This document shows, in pieces, positions 11,800 through 22,878 of a DNA stretch of 64,000 bases. Source of the stretch: Brachionus manjavacas. Its lineage: Eukaryota > Rotifera > Eurotatoria > Ploima > Brachionidae. The stretch lies in contig JAHQIY010000029.1 in assembly GCA_019054805.1 (NCBI GenBank), positions 682,001-746,000 on the forward strand. The letters run 5' to 3'. Each line of letters begins with the position of its first letter. Within the stretch, counting starts at the first letter, position 1. The notes under the pieces were generated by a model that was given only the letters and a program-made list of their open reading frames with translations, did no database searches and was not told the origin of the DNA. The position numbers and the translations under genes were made by a program.

Positions 11800-12244
11800 C
11801 AGAGTTGTTCATCAAGTCTCAAGTGGAGTCCAAGTCACAACTTTACTTGATTTTTTTATTTAAGTAAAAAGTCAAGTCTGAGCTTGACTTGAATTTCTTT
11901 TTCAGGAAAAAGTAACTTGAGTTGATTTTTTGTCTGATTTTATTTTTACTAAACTAACTACATATTAAAATAAAAAATTAAAATCAATTTGTTTCATAAC
12001 TTTATATCTTTTTTTTAATTTCGTTTATTTTAATCCTCTTTATTTTATTTAACTTTATTTTTTTTATTTTTTATAACTCTGAAGGAGCGCTAGCTCGGTA
12101 CAGATATAAAAAATTTTAAAAAAATTAAGTCTTGACTTTTTACTCATAAAAAAAAAATCAAGTCAAGTTTAGACTTGACTTGAAAAAGCTAAAAAAAGTT
12201 TTGGCCGAAATACTTGAAAAATAGCGACTTGAGGAACAACTCCG
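11800..12244. mobile_element. hAT-type MITE with exact 8-bp target duplication
   Basis: The left end begins CAGAGTTGTTCATCAAGTC; the right end, reverse-complemented, begins CGGAGTTGTTCCTCAAGTC. The subterminal AAGTCAAGTC repeats are also inverted. The 8 bases before the element (11,792-11,799) and after it (12,245-12,252) are both ATTAAAAT. Terminal CAG-type repeats with 8-bp duplications are the mark of the hAT superfamily. A LINE 3' module sits inside (about 11,990-12,115). Confidence 0.85.
11990..12115 (+). mobile_element. LINE 3' hairpin module (copy 3), nested in a MITE
   Basis: AT-rich leader, then CTCTGAAGGAGCGCTAGCTCGGTACAG (12,077-12,103) and an A-rich end. The stem is GAGC/GCTC with loop GCTA. 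Confidence 0.7.
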
Positions 12245-12252
12245 ATTAAAAT

Positions 12253-14104
12253 TAAGCTCTTTAACTGTAAATGTTGAAAATTTCAGAATTTTTTGGATTC
12301 ATCATTCTTATTTTTATCAGTGATGATCAAAAGTGAAAGTCAAGTAAGATCAAATATTTTTTTGACCAGTCAAAACTTTGACTTTAATTTTTTTATAATG
12401 TCAGAACCAGAGCTTTTTTTTACAAAGTGCTTACAGAAATTCTTGTAATTTTACGTAATCTTCCATCAATTCATGTATATTTACGTAAAATTACAATATT
12501 TTAAACAAAAGATCAAACGTAAGATTACGTCAGCTAACGTAATCTTAATATCATTAGGTGACGGTAAATTTGATTTCAGTCAAATATTTGTCAATTAATT
12601 GCTCTTTTTTTTCAAATTTTAGTAAATTTTGGTAATTTTTCTTAGTAGTCTTTTTAAGAATTGGAAAGATATGGTAAAAAAATCCTAATCTAAATTATTA
12701 ATTTATCATAATTTTATTATTAAAATTTAAACGATAATCCTTGATAAGTAATAAAAGTAAAAAGCTTAATTGATTAATTGCTTGAAATTTCTCATGTACA
12801 GGCGTGCTTATTTACCAATTAAAACTGACATTCCTTTTTTATAACATTAATCAACTAACATATAATAGAATGCTAAATCTGTCCGAAAATCTTCATATAT
12901 ATGTTGTTTTATTTGCTAAAAACTCCTTTAATCATCACATGATTTCTGCCGACTTAACGCAAAAAACTTACTTTAGATCCTTTATTTAAGACATATTTCG
13001 TCTTTTCGTCGTAAATTCGATTTATATCATAACCAGAAAAATAAGTCAAAAAACTTTCTGGAAATACAGAATAAAAGCAAGAGGGTTTTTTTTTTTTTAA
13101 ATTAATTTAAAAACGGAAAATTAGAAAAAAAGGGGGCGTTATTTTTTTTAAATGTAATTAGTAAAAAATGAAGGATTTTCAGACTTTTAAACACACTTTT
13201 AATCAAAATACAATTCCTTTTTTTATTTTCATTTAAGAAAATATTAACAATAAAGTTTTAATAAATTCACGATTTAAAATTTAAATTGTGAATTTTATTA
13301 CCAAATCTTTTCCTTTTCATATAAGATTACATCAACTTACGTTTTTGTGTTTACGTAAATTACAATATCTTACACACGAAGTTATAAATAACTAATTAAT
13401 ATTTCAATAAATTTCTAAATTGACTTAGTAAATGTGAAAATCAAAAATTTGAAATTTAAAAAAAAATTTGAATCTAAATTCTCTTAAAATTAGTTAAAAT
13501 GTCACAATCCGAAAATATAGAATTTGATTTAAAAAAAATTGAAAAAACTGCTCGAAGTTCTTAAAACCAAATTTTACGAGCTACTTGATGCACAAAAATA
13601 GAAAAAGCATTGATATTAAAATATAAAATAAAATATAAATTCAAATTAGATACGACAGTTTCTGTGAGACAAGCAATTGGATTAATATCCATAGGAAGTA
13701 TGCTTACGGATATTAAACGAATTGAACAATTCGTGGCAGATCATTACACTCACAAATTTGTAGGTATAAGAAATCTCAACTGTTCACGTTGTCATGGTGG
13801 AAATTCACCATGCATGAACAAATATAGTTAAAAAGTTAAAATATCTATTCCTAGGTTTCAGTCATTTCCATAATTTCCTAAAATAAATCATTTTTCAGTA
13901 TAATAACATTCCATTTTTTTATTTAATTATTTTACTCCTTAACTGATCGACATAAGTTAGTAAATAAGTTTACTGGGATTGTAAATTTACTATAACATAC
14001 AAATAAATAATGATAGTCCAAATAATGATGATGTTTATTTACAACATTAATTTTTAATTTTGTGTCAAATACAGCTTTTTAAATAAAAATTTAGATTTGA
14101 TTTA
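12253..14104. other. Intergenic stretch with TTACGTAA-rich patches
   Basis: Mostly A/T blocks. Patches at about 12,430-12,560 and 13,310-13,385 carry repeated TTACGTAA, TTTACGTAAAATTACA and GTAAGATTACGT motifs, also found near 15,465, 30,210-30,290, 39,470 and 63,030. These look like pieces of a dispersed short element. Confidence 0.4.
13610..13831 (+). CDS. Small ORF with CxxC...C C-terminus, unrecognised
   Basis: A 73-codon frame whose second half is more protein-like than its surroundings, with SVRQAIGLISIGSMLTD and a C-terminal NCSRCHGGNSPCMN (three Cys). A possible start 110 bases upstream (ATGTCACAATCCG, 13,499) is in a frame that ends early. No family recognised. It could be an exon or chance. 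Confidence 0.25.
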   Translation: MILKYKIKYKFKLDTTVSVRQAIGLISIGSMLTDIKRIEQFVADHYTHKFVGIRNLNCSRCHGGNSPCMNKYS

Positions 14105-15130
14105 GATTAGACCTGATTTTTCATCAAATTCCACTCAGACCAAACATTTTTCACATCTATTTTGTCAAATTGGACTCTTAGCAGCTCTATTAGTAGTAGT
14201 AGTAAAAATAATCTGCAACTTGAATAAGATTCAAGCAAGCTCTACTGAGCTGTAGCAGATACTTCGCGATTTTCAAAGAGCCACTTGTCAAGTTTCGATT
14301 TGAAACAGTTCAAACTTCTTGCTTCGACCACATCCACCGGCAGACTGTTCCAATCGTTCACAACCCTGTTAACAAAAAAGTTAAATCTTGGTAAACAATT
14401 CCTAACTTGCTCTCGATGCATTGATTTTCTGTGCCTTCTTAAATTGTAGCTTGATTCATAACCGATTTCAAGTCCATTTACAAAATTCACTTTCTCTAGA
14501 TTGTTTGCCAATTTGTACATTTGAATTAGATCTCCTCGTAGTCTCCTTGTTTGTAGATCACTAAGTCCAAGTTCTTTTAAACGTTGCGCATAGTCAAGGT
14601 TTTTAAACCCTGAAATAAGTTTTGTGGCTCTTCTCTGCATCTTTTCTTTATTAGACTGATCAAATCGCCCAAAAGCGGCCATATAGTTTCGCATTCGCCA
14701 CTGTCAAGGCTATTATTTATGTAAGTGATAACCGAGTCATAGAAATGTTTGATGCGGCCCTCGATAACGGCCAGCGCTGTCACTTTAAACATGCAAATTT
14801 GTTCAATTTGCTCCATATAGTCTTTGACTAGTTTAATAACTCTGAGCACTTTTTCTTTTGTAATTTTTTTTTCACATATTCTTTCCGAAAACACAGCTAA
14901 ATCTTTTTCCAATTGAGTTAAACAGTCATTTTTGGTTGACTCATAGTGCTCGTTCAGTGAAATATGGTTTAAATATGTTTCACTATTTTCCAAGTTCAAT
15001 ATTGGATTTTTTTATTTCTTCAAATAATTTTGAACTTTCCAATTCTTTAGTTGGATCTTTTTGCACAAGACTTTTTAGTTTGTTCATTTTGGATACTTTT
15101 TTATTTTCATCGAGAAGCCTCTGCTAGAAA
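14105..15130 (-). pseudogene. Coiled-coil gene remnant split by a LINE (3' part)
   Basis: Minus-strand text from 15,127 (RLLDENKKVSKMNKLKSLVQ) shifts frame near 15,000 and continues with NLENSETYLNHISLNEHYES to LDSGECET at 14,697. There the LINE fragment 14,165-14,695 begins. Beyond the LINE the same style of sequence resumes with LLRVQFDKIDVKNVWSEWNL and a TAA near 14,115. The LINE therefore sits inside the former exon, and this is probably the C-terminus of the protein whose glycine-rich part is at 16.8-17.7 kb. Confidence 0.5.
14165..14695 (-). mobile_element. CR1-like LINE 3' fragment with (TAC)n tail
   Basis: It encodes the typical ORF2 end: KMQRRATKLISGFKNLDYAQ, then RRLRGDLIQMYKLANN and FNFFVNRVVNDWNSLP, with stop TAG at 14,242. 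The 3' tail is a short TAC trinucleotide repeat (TACTACTACTACTA on the minus strand, about 14,189-14,203). The copy is 5'-truncated. Confidence 0.9.
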
Positions 15131-15540
15131 CCAGTCGAATAGGCGTTTATTAGAAATTCTATTTTTCCAATAATTATTTATTTTATTTAAAAAATAATTT
15201 GGGAAAAATCCCCTGGCTGTTTGGAATGAATATTAATTCTCCCTTTCAGCCACATTAGCGTTAATTTTGGGATTTGTAAAAGTTATTTTTGATTTTTTAA
15301 AAAATTGAAAACAATTTAAAAATAACTATTTTTTTAACCAATTTATGAAAAAAAAAACTATTTTAAATTTAAAAAAAAAAGACATCTTTTCAAAAATTTT
15401 GAATTTAGAATTGGTTGTTTTGAATTTTACCAAATTTAACCAAAATTATCCTAAAATCCTGAAAATTTACGTAATTTTTCGTAAAATACTGTTATCAAAT
15501 CACCACTGTATAATTTGAGATGGACTTTTTTTCAAAAAAA
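15131..15540. other. Intron-like AT-rich stretch
   Basis: It lies between two coding segments of the coiled-coil gene and contains one TTACGTAA patch (about 15,465-15,490). No coding text is visible. Confidence 0.4.
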
Positions 15541-16310
15541 TTAAATTTGACCAAAATTCAAATTTAAGCTATTAGCTTGATCATCGAGCGTTGATTTGTT
15601 GTCAAACTCTTCTCTTTTAAAATCTTTCATTACCATTACCTCATCGGTGACATTATTTTCTGTGTTTGTTTGCTGTTCGTTTTTAAATTTTTTTCTCAAT
15701 TCTTCGAGCTCGGCAAGCTCTTTTTGCGTGTTCATTTGACTCTTGATGGCACTGAGCTCTTTGGCTCGAACAGCTTCTATTTCTTGTTCTCTCAATTCTT
15801 TTTGTTTGAGTAAAACTTGAATGTCTTTTTATAAGCTCATCTTTTGGCCTACAAGTTGTTGAGCCTCGGCGCCCAGTTCTTCTTTTAAACTAGCAAACAC
15901 TTGATTTAAATTCTTGGTCAGCTCGGTCTTGCTATTCAACTGAATAGTTGACAATTGAAGTTGAACGCGAGCCGACACTTGTTTGTCCACTGAATTCAAA
16001 TAGAAATCAACATTTTGCAGCATTTGTCCTTGAACTTGGGACATTTGACTCTGTTCATTAGCCAACATGTCACTTATAGAATTCATTTGCTGATCTAACT
16101 GTGCCACTTGTCTCTAATGTTCACTTGTATTCAACTCACATTGATTTATTCTTTGGCTCAATTGAGTCATTTGTTCAACAATTGTCTGCATGGAATTTTG
16201 GCTAGTTTTATTGCCTCGTTCATGGCCGAGTCTGTTCTGAGCGAGTTTGCCGTGTCGGACATTGCAGCACGCTCATACGCATCAGCAAATTCATTCGCTG
16301 TTTCATTTGC
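15541..16310 (-). pseudogene. Coiled-coil segment downstream of the glycine-rich module
   Basis: Read on the minus strand from 16,310: ANETANEFADAYERAAMSDT, a frameshift, then QTIVEQMTQLSQRINQCELN, an in-frame TAG, RQVAQLDQQMNSISDMLANE, an in-frame TAA at 15,829-15,831, and KDIQVLLKQKELREQEIEAV to the stop at 15,541. Heptads with Q, L and E at regular spacing indicate a long coiled coil. Text continues in the same frame across two of the stops, so they are late lesions or errors. Confidence 0.55.
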
Positions 16311-17702
16311 TTAACTGACCTCTTCGCGTTCACTCTCCTCTCTAAGACAACTGTCCATGCCGTCTTCTTTTTGACTGCGCTTGTCGCCTCGCCTCAAATT
16401 TTCACTACAACTTTGGCCGTCTCTTAGCGGCGGCACACAACAATACCGATTATTGAACATTATCTGTTGTCTATTTTTCATTTTCATTTCTTTTTTGACG
16501 CCTATTTTGTAATCAAGACCAGAGAAGGTTTTAGTCGAGAAGACTAGAGCAGTGCCGTCTAGACCTGCAATGGCAGAGAAAACGCCAGTACCGGCTATGA
16601 CCAGACCAGTTGCTAACCCACCTAAGCCAATAACAGGCACTACGGCCATGGCGGCCGCTAATACGGGAGCCTAGAGAAGCCGGCGCCGATCACAGCCGTG
16701 AGCGCTAATGCACCGCTAAATGCAGTAAAAGACTTTGAGCGAGTGGCGTAAGCGTCTGAGTCTTGGATTATACTTTTGGCAGCATACTTTGACTCGTCAA
16801 AGTCCAATGTGCCATTTTCAACACAGCGGGCACTTATGATCGCGGCCATAAGTGCCCGCTGTGCCGGCTTTTCCACCCTTGACACTTTGAAAATGTCCAT
16901 TTTGACCAGCCGTGCCTTGACTACGCACAATTTTCTTCTCATCGACTAACTTTCTAATTAGACTCTTTAGATTTTGACTTGATTCGACGAGCTCTTTGTT
17001 TTCTTGTTTGTTTGCTATCCAACTTTTGCTATCTTTGATTAAAAATTCACCGGCATGACCACCCATGCCGCCTAGGCCAGTTTTGCCCGCATCGCCACCC
17101 TTGCCACTCAGTTCGCCAGTGCGACTAAACTCGCCTGTTTCAGGATCAAGACCAGGCATTCGGGCAAAAGCGAGCACAAATCCGGCCGAGAACATACAAG
17201 GCGCTAATTTTTCAGCATGGGCATCGCCAGTGTCTTGGCCAGGACCGCCACCTTGTCCACTTCCTCCCATTTGACCTCGGCCGCCTTTGCCTCCATTTAT
17301 CTTAATTTCGGCAATTCGATCCAAATTTTGTACCAAATTGGCTGCTTTAATGTAAAAGGGACCGGCGTTTTGGCCACAAAAGCCATCATGGCCATCTACG
17401 CCCGGCTCGCCTTCGCAGCACTTGTCCTCTCTGCTCTTTCCTGCATAGCCATGAGCCTGATCGTTTTCAAAATTGAGCGCTTCGGCTGAACCAGACGTGT
17501 CTATGATGGCACCAATCGGCAGCACAACGTCCCCACCGGCCACTATAGCCAAATAGACACCACACTGTCGCAACTCTTTTTTCTCAAAAATAAAAACATT
17601 ATGTCCAGCAATTATTTTGATTGTTTGCAAAAAGCACTTTTGAACACTCTGAAAATTCAATTCGAGCAATTGACAAACACTTCTGGCATTTAAATCGCCC
17701 AA
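16311..17702 (-). pseudogene. Glycine-rich module plus Gly/Ala hydrophobic segment of the giant protein
   Basis: From 17,702 the minus frame gives a short leader, an extended region (HNVFIFEKKELRQCGVYLAI, then LPIGAIIDTSGSAE), and a glycine-rich part with GEPGVDGHDGFCGQNAG, INGGKGGRGQMGGSGQGGGP and GGDAGKTGLGGMGGHAGEF. The G-rich part ends with GGKAGTAGTYGRDH, exactly where a perfect inverted repeat (16,827-16,868) throws the frame. In the next frame come FTAFSGALALTAVIGAGFS and, after another shift, VVPVIGLGGLATGLVIAGTG: two small-residue hydrophobic stretches that could cross a membrane. I recall similar G-rich 'IDTSG...GGKGGKG' modules in large uncharacterised invertebrate proteins, but cannot name a family. 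GC content is far above the flanks. Confidence 0.6.
16827..16868. repeat. Perfect 17-bp GC-rich inverted repeat at the frame break
   Basis: CACAGCGGGCACTTATG is followed after a loop of about 8 bases by its exact reverse complement CATAAGTGCCCGCTGTG. It sits at the point where the glycine-rich reading frame is lost. Confidence 0.9.
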
Positions 17703-18440
17703 AGTTGGAAATTTTTTCTCATTAGCTGTTTACATTAGCTTTGTTTTGCTGGTCAAATGTCCACTTTTTGAATCTAAGCTATCACGATTTTTTACTAAGA
17801 ATTTTTTTCTCATACGCTTCTGAATTAAAATCATTAGTTCATTTGGCACTTGATTGCTGTTGTTTTCAAGTAAATGTTTCATCTTAAGTTGGGCATCTGT
17901 GATGCATAGAAATTGTTAATTTTTTTTCAATTTCTTGTTCAATGTGTCTATTGATCAATGGCTCAACTTCGTCAAAATTGATGTTTATGGCACATAATTC
18001 AATTACGGAGTGTCCATTTTTGTTGTCCCTGTAGCTGGTCAGAACAGGCTCGGTTAGAATCTTGTCCAAACAGTTGACCAACAATTCGCGCCGTTTGTAA
18101 ACATTTTCTTTAGCAAGTCTTTCAACAATAGGTTCATGGAATTGCTTCAATTCATGCTGACTGACAAGATAAGTGTACAAGTCAAAAAAGTTCAGGTCCG
18201 AGTGTAGCGCCTTGCTTAGATCAGCTCGTTTTTTGAACAAACTCTGATCGGTCAACAATTGATTGTAAATGGCTTGTGCAAACTGGATCAATTTTTCAAG
18301 CTTAGAACTTTCGCTTTATAATTCATTTAGTTGTTCGTCTAAATATTTTTTAGCTTCTTGGCACTCTATTTTTTCTATTTGAAGAGAGGCTTTTTCTTTG
18401 ATCTCTGTTTCGATTGAATTGCTCTATTCGTCTCTCTTTT
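17703..18440 (-). pseudogene. Helical segment upstream of the glycine-rich module
   Basis: The minus frame 18,291-17,884 reads IQFAQAIYNQLLTDQSLFKK, LHSDLNFFDLYTYLVSQHEL, then KILTEPVLTSYRDNKNGHSV and NINFDEVEPLINRHIEQEIE. Further coding text lies on both sides (KIECQEAKKYLDEQLNEL at about 18,320-18,375). The pattern around NGHSVIELC is faintly like a helical repeat, but I would not call it ankyrin. It belongs to the same giant protein. Confidence 0.45.
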
Positions 18441-18587
18441 TTTCCAATACATATCGAGATTTTTATGACACTTTGACAATCCGAAATTTTGTTGATCAAC
18501 TCTCCAGAACCAAATTACTGTCAAAAAAAAGAGGGAATCATTTTATGGGAATTTAGACAAAATATAGGATGGATCAGATCTTAAAGA

Positions 18588-18943
18588 ACGATCCTAAAGA
18601 ACGACTTCCTCATAAACCTTTTAAAGAACAACTACACACGATTGATTATCGAAAACACAATGTCACTTCAACTAAAAGACCCACTGAACGAAATAGATGA
18701 GCAACACCAAAGACACGGACTCAACGAAATCGAGTTGAAAGTAGAAGAACTCTGCTCGGTTGACAAATATATTTTGAAAACCGAGATAAGATCGAGCTGT
18801 AAGAACAACCCCATAGTGATCGAACTAATTAAAATTTTTAACTCAAAACAGAGAGATGAAATAGCATCTAAAATAGCGCAATTGGTGAGATATGATGCCT
18901 AGAGTAGCAAAATTTTAACTTTCTTCAATTGTTTTATTAGACG
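18588..18943 (+). mobile_element. 3' fragment of the same LINE as at 9.6-11.4 kb, opposite strand
   Basis: From GATCCTAAAGAACGACTTCC to TTATTAGAC this is the reverse complement of 9588-9935. It keeps the 26 bases (about 18,660-18,685) that are missing from the other copy and so reads MSLQLKDPLNEIDEQHQRHG in frame. It ends with VRYDA and a TAG at 18,900-18,902. It lies in the minus-strand coiled-coil gene, inserted head to head relative to the other copy. Just upstream (about 18,538-18,575) is a stretch also found at 44,750-44,780. Confidence 0.85.
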
Positions 18944-19058
18944 ATTTTTACTTTGTTATTTTAAATTTTTACAATTTTGCTTCTATTTGACTTTAATCTT
19001 ATTTTTATTTTTTATTTTTACTCGACTGTAAACACTTTCTTTCTTTTTTTATTTTGTT

Positions 19059-19800
19059 TCATTTCTTCTTTTGTTTCAAACGTTCCATTTCGTCATTAAT
19101 CTCTTTCTCCTGTTTGCCATGGCTGTCCACTAGTAACTTTAATTGTTCTCTTTTTAGTTCAATTTCTTTGCCTTTCAAGGTCAGTTGGTCGTTTTTATTA
19201 CTCAACAAATTGTTCAATTTGTTAATCTCACTTTGCTTGGCTGTTATTTCGTTTTCTAACGAATTGCCTTCGCTAATGTCCATTTTAAGCTTTGCCTGTG
19301 CCATTTTTTTCCTCTTTTCGCACTCGTCATACAAAAAAATCTCAACTCTCTGAACAAATCTCTCTCTAATCAAATCAATGTCTTGTTTGATGGACTCATG
19401 TTCGGCAGTGTACTCGTCCACTTGAGCCAACAGCTCGGTAAGAAGCGTCACTTGAGATTGGATTAGACTTTCGAGTACATTTTCATTCTTGGTCACATTC
19501 ATTTAGTTCAAGAACCTCTTTTGTTCTTGGTCTTTTTCCAGCACAAAATCTTTCTTGAATTTCTGAAATGCTTGGTACAGCTTTTCCATGCTGGACTCGT
19601 CTACTGCCGAGCCACATTTTTCCTTTAGCTTTATGAGGCACAGCTCATACAACACTTGCTCGCATATCAAATTATTGACTGTGTCATGCGCTTTGCCAAC
19701 CACACACACCTTTTCCATGTTGACTTGAAGCACCAGGAAGTTATCACCATGTCGATACAAAACAAGTGTTTTCTCATCTATTGTTGAATTGATCAAGCTT
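19059..19800 (-). pseudogene. N-terminal-side coiled-coil exons of the giant protein
   Basis: The minus frame 19,796-19,503 reads DEKTLVLYRHGDNFLVLQVN, MEKVCVVGKAHDTVNNLICE, ending QKRFLN and a TAG at 19,503-19,505. The next open frame, immediately downstream (19,502-19,059), is a classic coiled coil: ENEITAKQSEINKLNNLLSN and ELKREQLKLLVDSHGKQEKE. Together about 245 codons with only one stop between them. The upstream side is cut by the LINE at 19,812-20,548, beyond which HIERERG resumes the protein. No family is recognised. Confidence 0.5.
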
Positions 19801-19811
19801 TTATTCTTGTA

Positions 19812-20548
19812 TTGGTAGTATTGGTAGTAAAACTGCAGTATAGATATTTCATCTATACCAACGCACTGAGGCGTTAAGCCTTATCTAGTGTAAGGCTTTG
19901 GCAGTCTTTGCTTCTCATTAATCCAAACACTTCTTTGTCAATAGTTGCTTTGAACTGTTGATTGTTTTCGCATTAATCGCATTTTTTGTCAAACTGTTCC
20001 AATCCTTTGCCAAACGGTTTGTTAAAAAATTATATCTTGATGAACCTCTTCGATTTATTTCACGGACAAGTCGTTTGTCGTGTGATCTCCTTAGGATTAT
20101 TGTGCTATTTTTAGTGTAGTTGATACCATTCATTAGAGAAACTTTTTCTAGAAAATACACTATTTTATACATTTGAATTAAATCACCTCTTAGGCAACGA
20201 TTTTCAAGGCTCATGAGATTTTAGTCTTTCAACCTCTCTTCATACGGTTTTGCTCTGGTAGAATCTACAAGCTTTGTTGCTCTTCTTTGAACTCTTTCAT
20301 CTGTCTTTAAATATGGGCGCCACATACTCACTGCATGCTCTAAGTGTGGTCTAACAAGTGAAGTATAAAGGAGTCTCAGTGATTCTCGGCCAAGACTCTT
20401 GAAACAATTTTTATTTGACCCAATGTTCTATTCGCTTTCATAGCTGTAACTGTACACTGCTTGTTCCACTTAAAGTCACTTGTAACAAACACCCCCAGGT
20501 TCTTTTCCTCAGTAATCTCTTCTAAGACGTGAGTAATTTTTGAATTTG
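19812..20548 (-). mobile_element. CR1-like LINE 3' fragment with TACCAA/TAC tail
   Basis: It encodes LLYTSLVRPHLEHAVSMWRP, VQRRATKLVDSTRAKPYEER, then a TAA in place of the usual Leu, NLMSLENRCLRGDLIQMYKI and SRYNFLTNRLAKDWNSL, ending LTKKCLD and a stop at 19,918. The 3' tail has ACTACCAATACTACCAATAC. A second copy with the same flank lies at 56,630-57,220. Confidence 0.9.
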
Positions 20549-21140
20549 GCATTGAATAATCCCCTTTCTCTTTCTATGTGATCAAACAAAATACAAGTTG
20601 GCATCTGCATTTGTTTCAGTTCACCAATTTTGTTGCACATTTCGTTCAATTTAGCTTGGCTTATTTCACTGCTATTTTCGTCTATGTAAACAAAGTTCTT
20701 AAGCTTTGCTACAAACTGATCAATTGACTCATTTGAGGCAGTGTCCGGAGAGCTTTCGTACAAGTAAGCTTTTGGCAATTTTGCTCTGTCTGATATGTCT
20801 ATCAAACAGTATAGAAGATTTTGCGTAGGTTTATTGGAAAATTGGCGACCACTTAGACTAAAATTTTAATTTAAAATGTTCACCTGTTTGAAAAAATTGA
20901 ATTTAGTTTGTTCATTCTGGAATTGAACGCGCAAACTGTCCGTGCGTCGCTTTGATTCAAGCTGAACATCGTGGGTATTAAACGATTTCAAGTGGTTTAT
21001 CTGCTTTTGAACATCTTCTAATCTACAGCTTAATACGGTTAATTCAGCATTTTTTACAAGAGCAAATGGCGGTTTTCCTCAATTTTTTTCCTCGTCAGCT
21101 CCAATCCCAACTGGGCCTTATCATTCATATTTTTTCTATA
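20549..21140 (-). pseudogene. Upstream exons of the giant coiled-coil protein
   Basis: Minus reading from 21,137: NDKAQLGLELTRKKIEENRH, a frameshift, then VKNAELTVLSCRLEDVQKQI to NEQTKFNFFKQ. A GT...AG gap of about 26 bases (near 20,858-20,883) follows, then LSGRQFSNKPTQNLLYCLID and LPKAYLYESSPDTASNESID to PTCILFDHIERERG, where the LINE begins. The gap is short for an intron, so it may be an indel. Confidence 0.45.
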
Positions 21141-21573
21141 CTCTCTCTATTCTAATATCTAAATATTGCTAATTTTTTTTTCAATTTTTTTTAATTTTTA
21201 GCCTTGAATTTTTTTAAATTAAAAAATGCTCATATCTTCATCAGTACCAAAAATTCAAGTCAATTAAAAAATTTATAAAATGGTTTTAAACTAATACGAT
21301 TTAGTAAAAAGAATATTGTCAATTTTAAATTCAAGTTAAATTTCGAAAAAAATTTATTGTCTGAGGTTTATGAATAAAAATCAAAAAACTGAAAAAAATA
21401 TTTTCTTTCTTGATCGAAAATTTAAGCCAGCATCATAATCTATAAATTTTGGAATAAGAAATACAAATTTAGTTTGCAACCTTCTAAGAAGAGAATCAAT
21501 TTGATTTTTACAAGAAGAGCTAACAAAGAAAACTAATCGATTTTGGTTTCGAAGTAAAAAATTAAAAAAGGCC

Positions 21574-21925
21574 GCAATGTGAAATTTTAGTAAAAATATT
21601 ACAGTACAAAAAGTAAAAACGTTTTATTTTTTTTCTAATTGTGCAAAAATGGTTCTGCATACAGTACAATGTTGCACAAATATGTAAAAACGAATACTTA
21701 GCTTTGCATAAACTCTGAAATTTATTGCACATAATAATCAAATATTTTTTGATGGTTTACATTTTACAGAAAAATGCTGATTTTTTTAAAAAGAGCTTGG
21801 TATTCGTTTGTACAAATTTGTACAATATTGTACTGTTTACAGAACCATTTTTGCACAATTAGTAAAAAAATTATAACGTCATTACTTTTTGTACTGTAAT
21901 TTTTGTACTAAAATTTCACTTTGCT
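21574..21925. mobile_element. Inverted-repeat element (MITE-like), arms about 120 bp
   Basis: The left arm GTGAAATTTTAGTAAAAATATTACAGTAC...ACGAATA pairs with the right arm TATTCGTTTGTACAAATTTG...CTAAAATTTCACTTTGC. Arms are roughly 85% alike with a centre of about 100 bases. The internal motif TGTGCAAAAATGGTTCTG is identical in both arms. No coding capacity and no clear target duplication. Confidence 0.75.
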
Positions 21926-22334
21926 TAAAATTAAAATTTCACAAAAAAGCTTACAATCATTTATATTTTTTTTCTCGATCTTATTCTTTTTTTATCTTTC
22001 CTTTTTCTTTAATTTTGTCAAGGTTAAAAAATTGTATTTTTTACTTAAATAAATAAATATAAGTTTTAACGAGAAATTGATAAAAAATTAAAGAAAAAAA
22101 CTCTAAATACAAGTGATGAGATCTCAGTTTTAAATGACTTGGACTTAAGCTTTGTCAGATTTTAAATTTTTTTAGCGACTCTTGTCCAACGCTTATCTCT
22201 TGTACTACTCATAATTTTTAATCATTTAGCTGAATTAACTGTGATTGAGTTAAAGTTTGATCTGAGGCAAAGTTGGATTATCCTAAAAGAAATTATCCTA
22301 AAAGCAAAGAAGGGTTTTGTGAAATTTTTAGCTT

Positions 22335-22466
22335 ATTTACTTTATTTTGATTTTTTTATCTCATTTTATTAACTTTAATTTAATTTTTTATTTTGATTTT
22401 GATTTTTTTAATTTGTTCTGAGGGAGCCCTGGCTCGGTACAGGAAACAAATAAAATAAATAAATTT
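22335..22466 (+). mobile_element. LINE 3' hairpin module (copy 4)
   Basis: AT-rich leader followed by TCTGAGGGAGCCCTGGCTCGGTACAG and an AAACAAATAAAATAAATAA tail. Here the stem is extended, GAGCC/GGCTC. Confidence 0.75.
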
Positions 22467-22878
22467 ATGCTAAAAAATCTTATAACTTTTTTTCTTAAAT
22501 AATTTTACTAATTCTCTAAATGCAACATAGTGCAACAAATAAAGTTGCATCAATAGTTTGAGCCTGCGAAAGATATGCAAAATCTCTGTAAACTGCACTA
22601 CATTAAAATTTTTCCAATTTTAAATTATCCAAAATGTGCAGAGTTTTACCAGAATGTATTTAAAGATGAAACTTTGAATGATGCACCATGTTGTTTTTAC
22701 AGAATTTGCTTTTAATTTTAAAAAAAGAATTTTTATCATTTTTTTCTGTTCTATTGTACAAAATTTCACAAACGCGTTTTGTTTTTATCCCCAAAATATA
22801 TGCCGTTGAAAATTGTGCCGTTTTCTTATTTAAGAAAATTATTAATACGATATACTAAACGAATATATCATAATTTTT

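Noticed and set aside
16311-16720. Pore-forming or toxin-like membrane segment
   Set aside because: Gly/Ala-rich hydrophobic stretches alone do not support this; there is no toxin domain, and the frame is broken.
17065-17489. Proline-rich plus-strand ORFs opposite the glycine-rich module
   Set aside because: Pro/Ala-rich text is what the complement of Gly-rich codons gives; the minus strand carries the coherent protein.
16311-17702. Collagen gene
   Set aside because: The glycine spacing is not a regular Gly-X-Y repeat; runs such as GGKGGRGQMGGSGQGGG break the triplet pattern.
19812-20548. Host gene for a reverse transcriptase
   Set aside because: 5'-truncated, with stops and a retrotransposon tail; a dead LINE copy.
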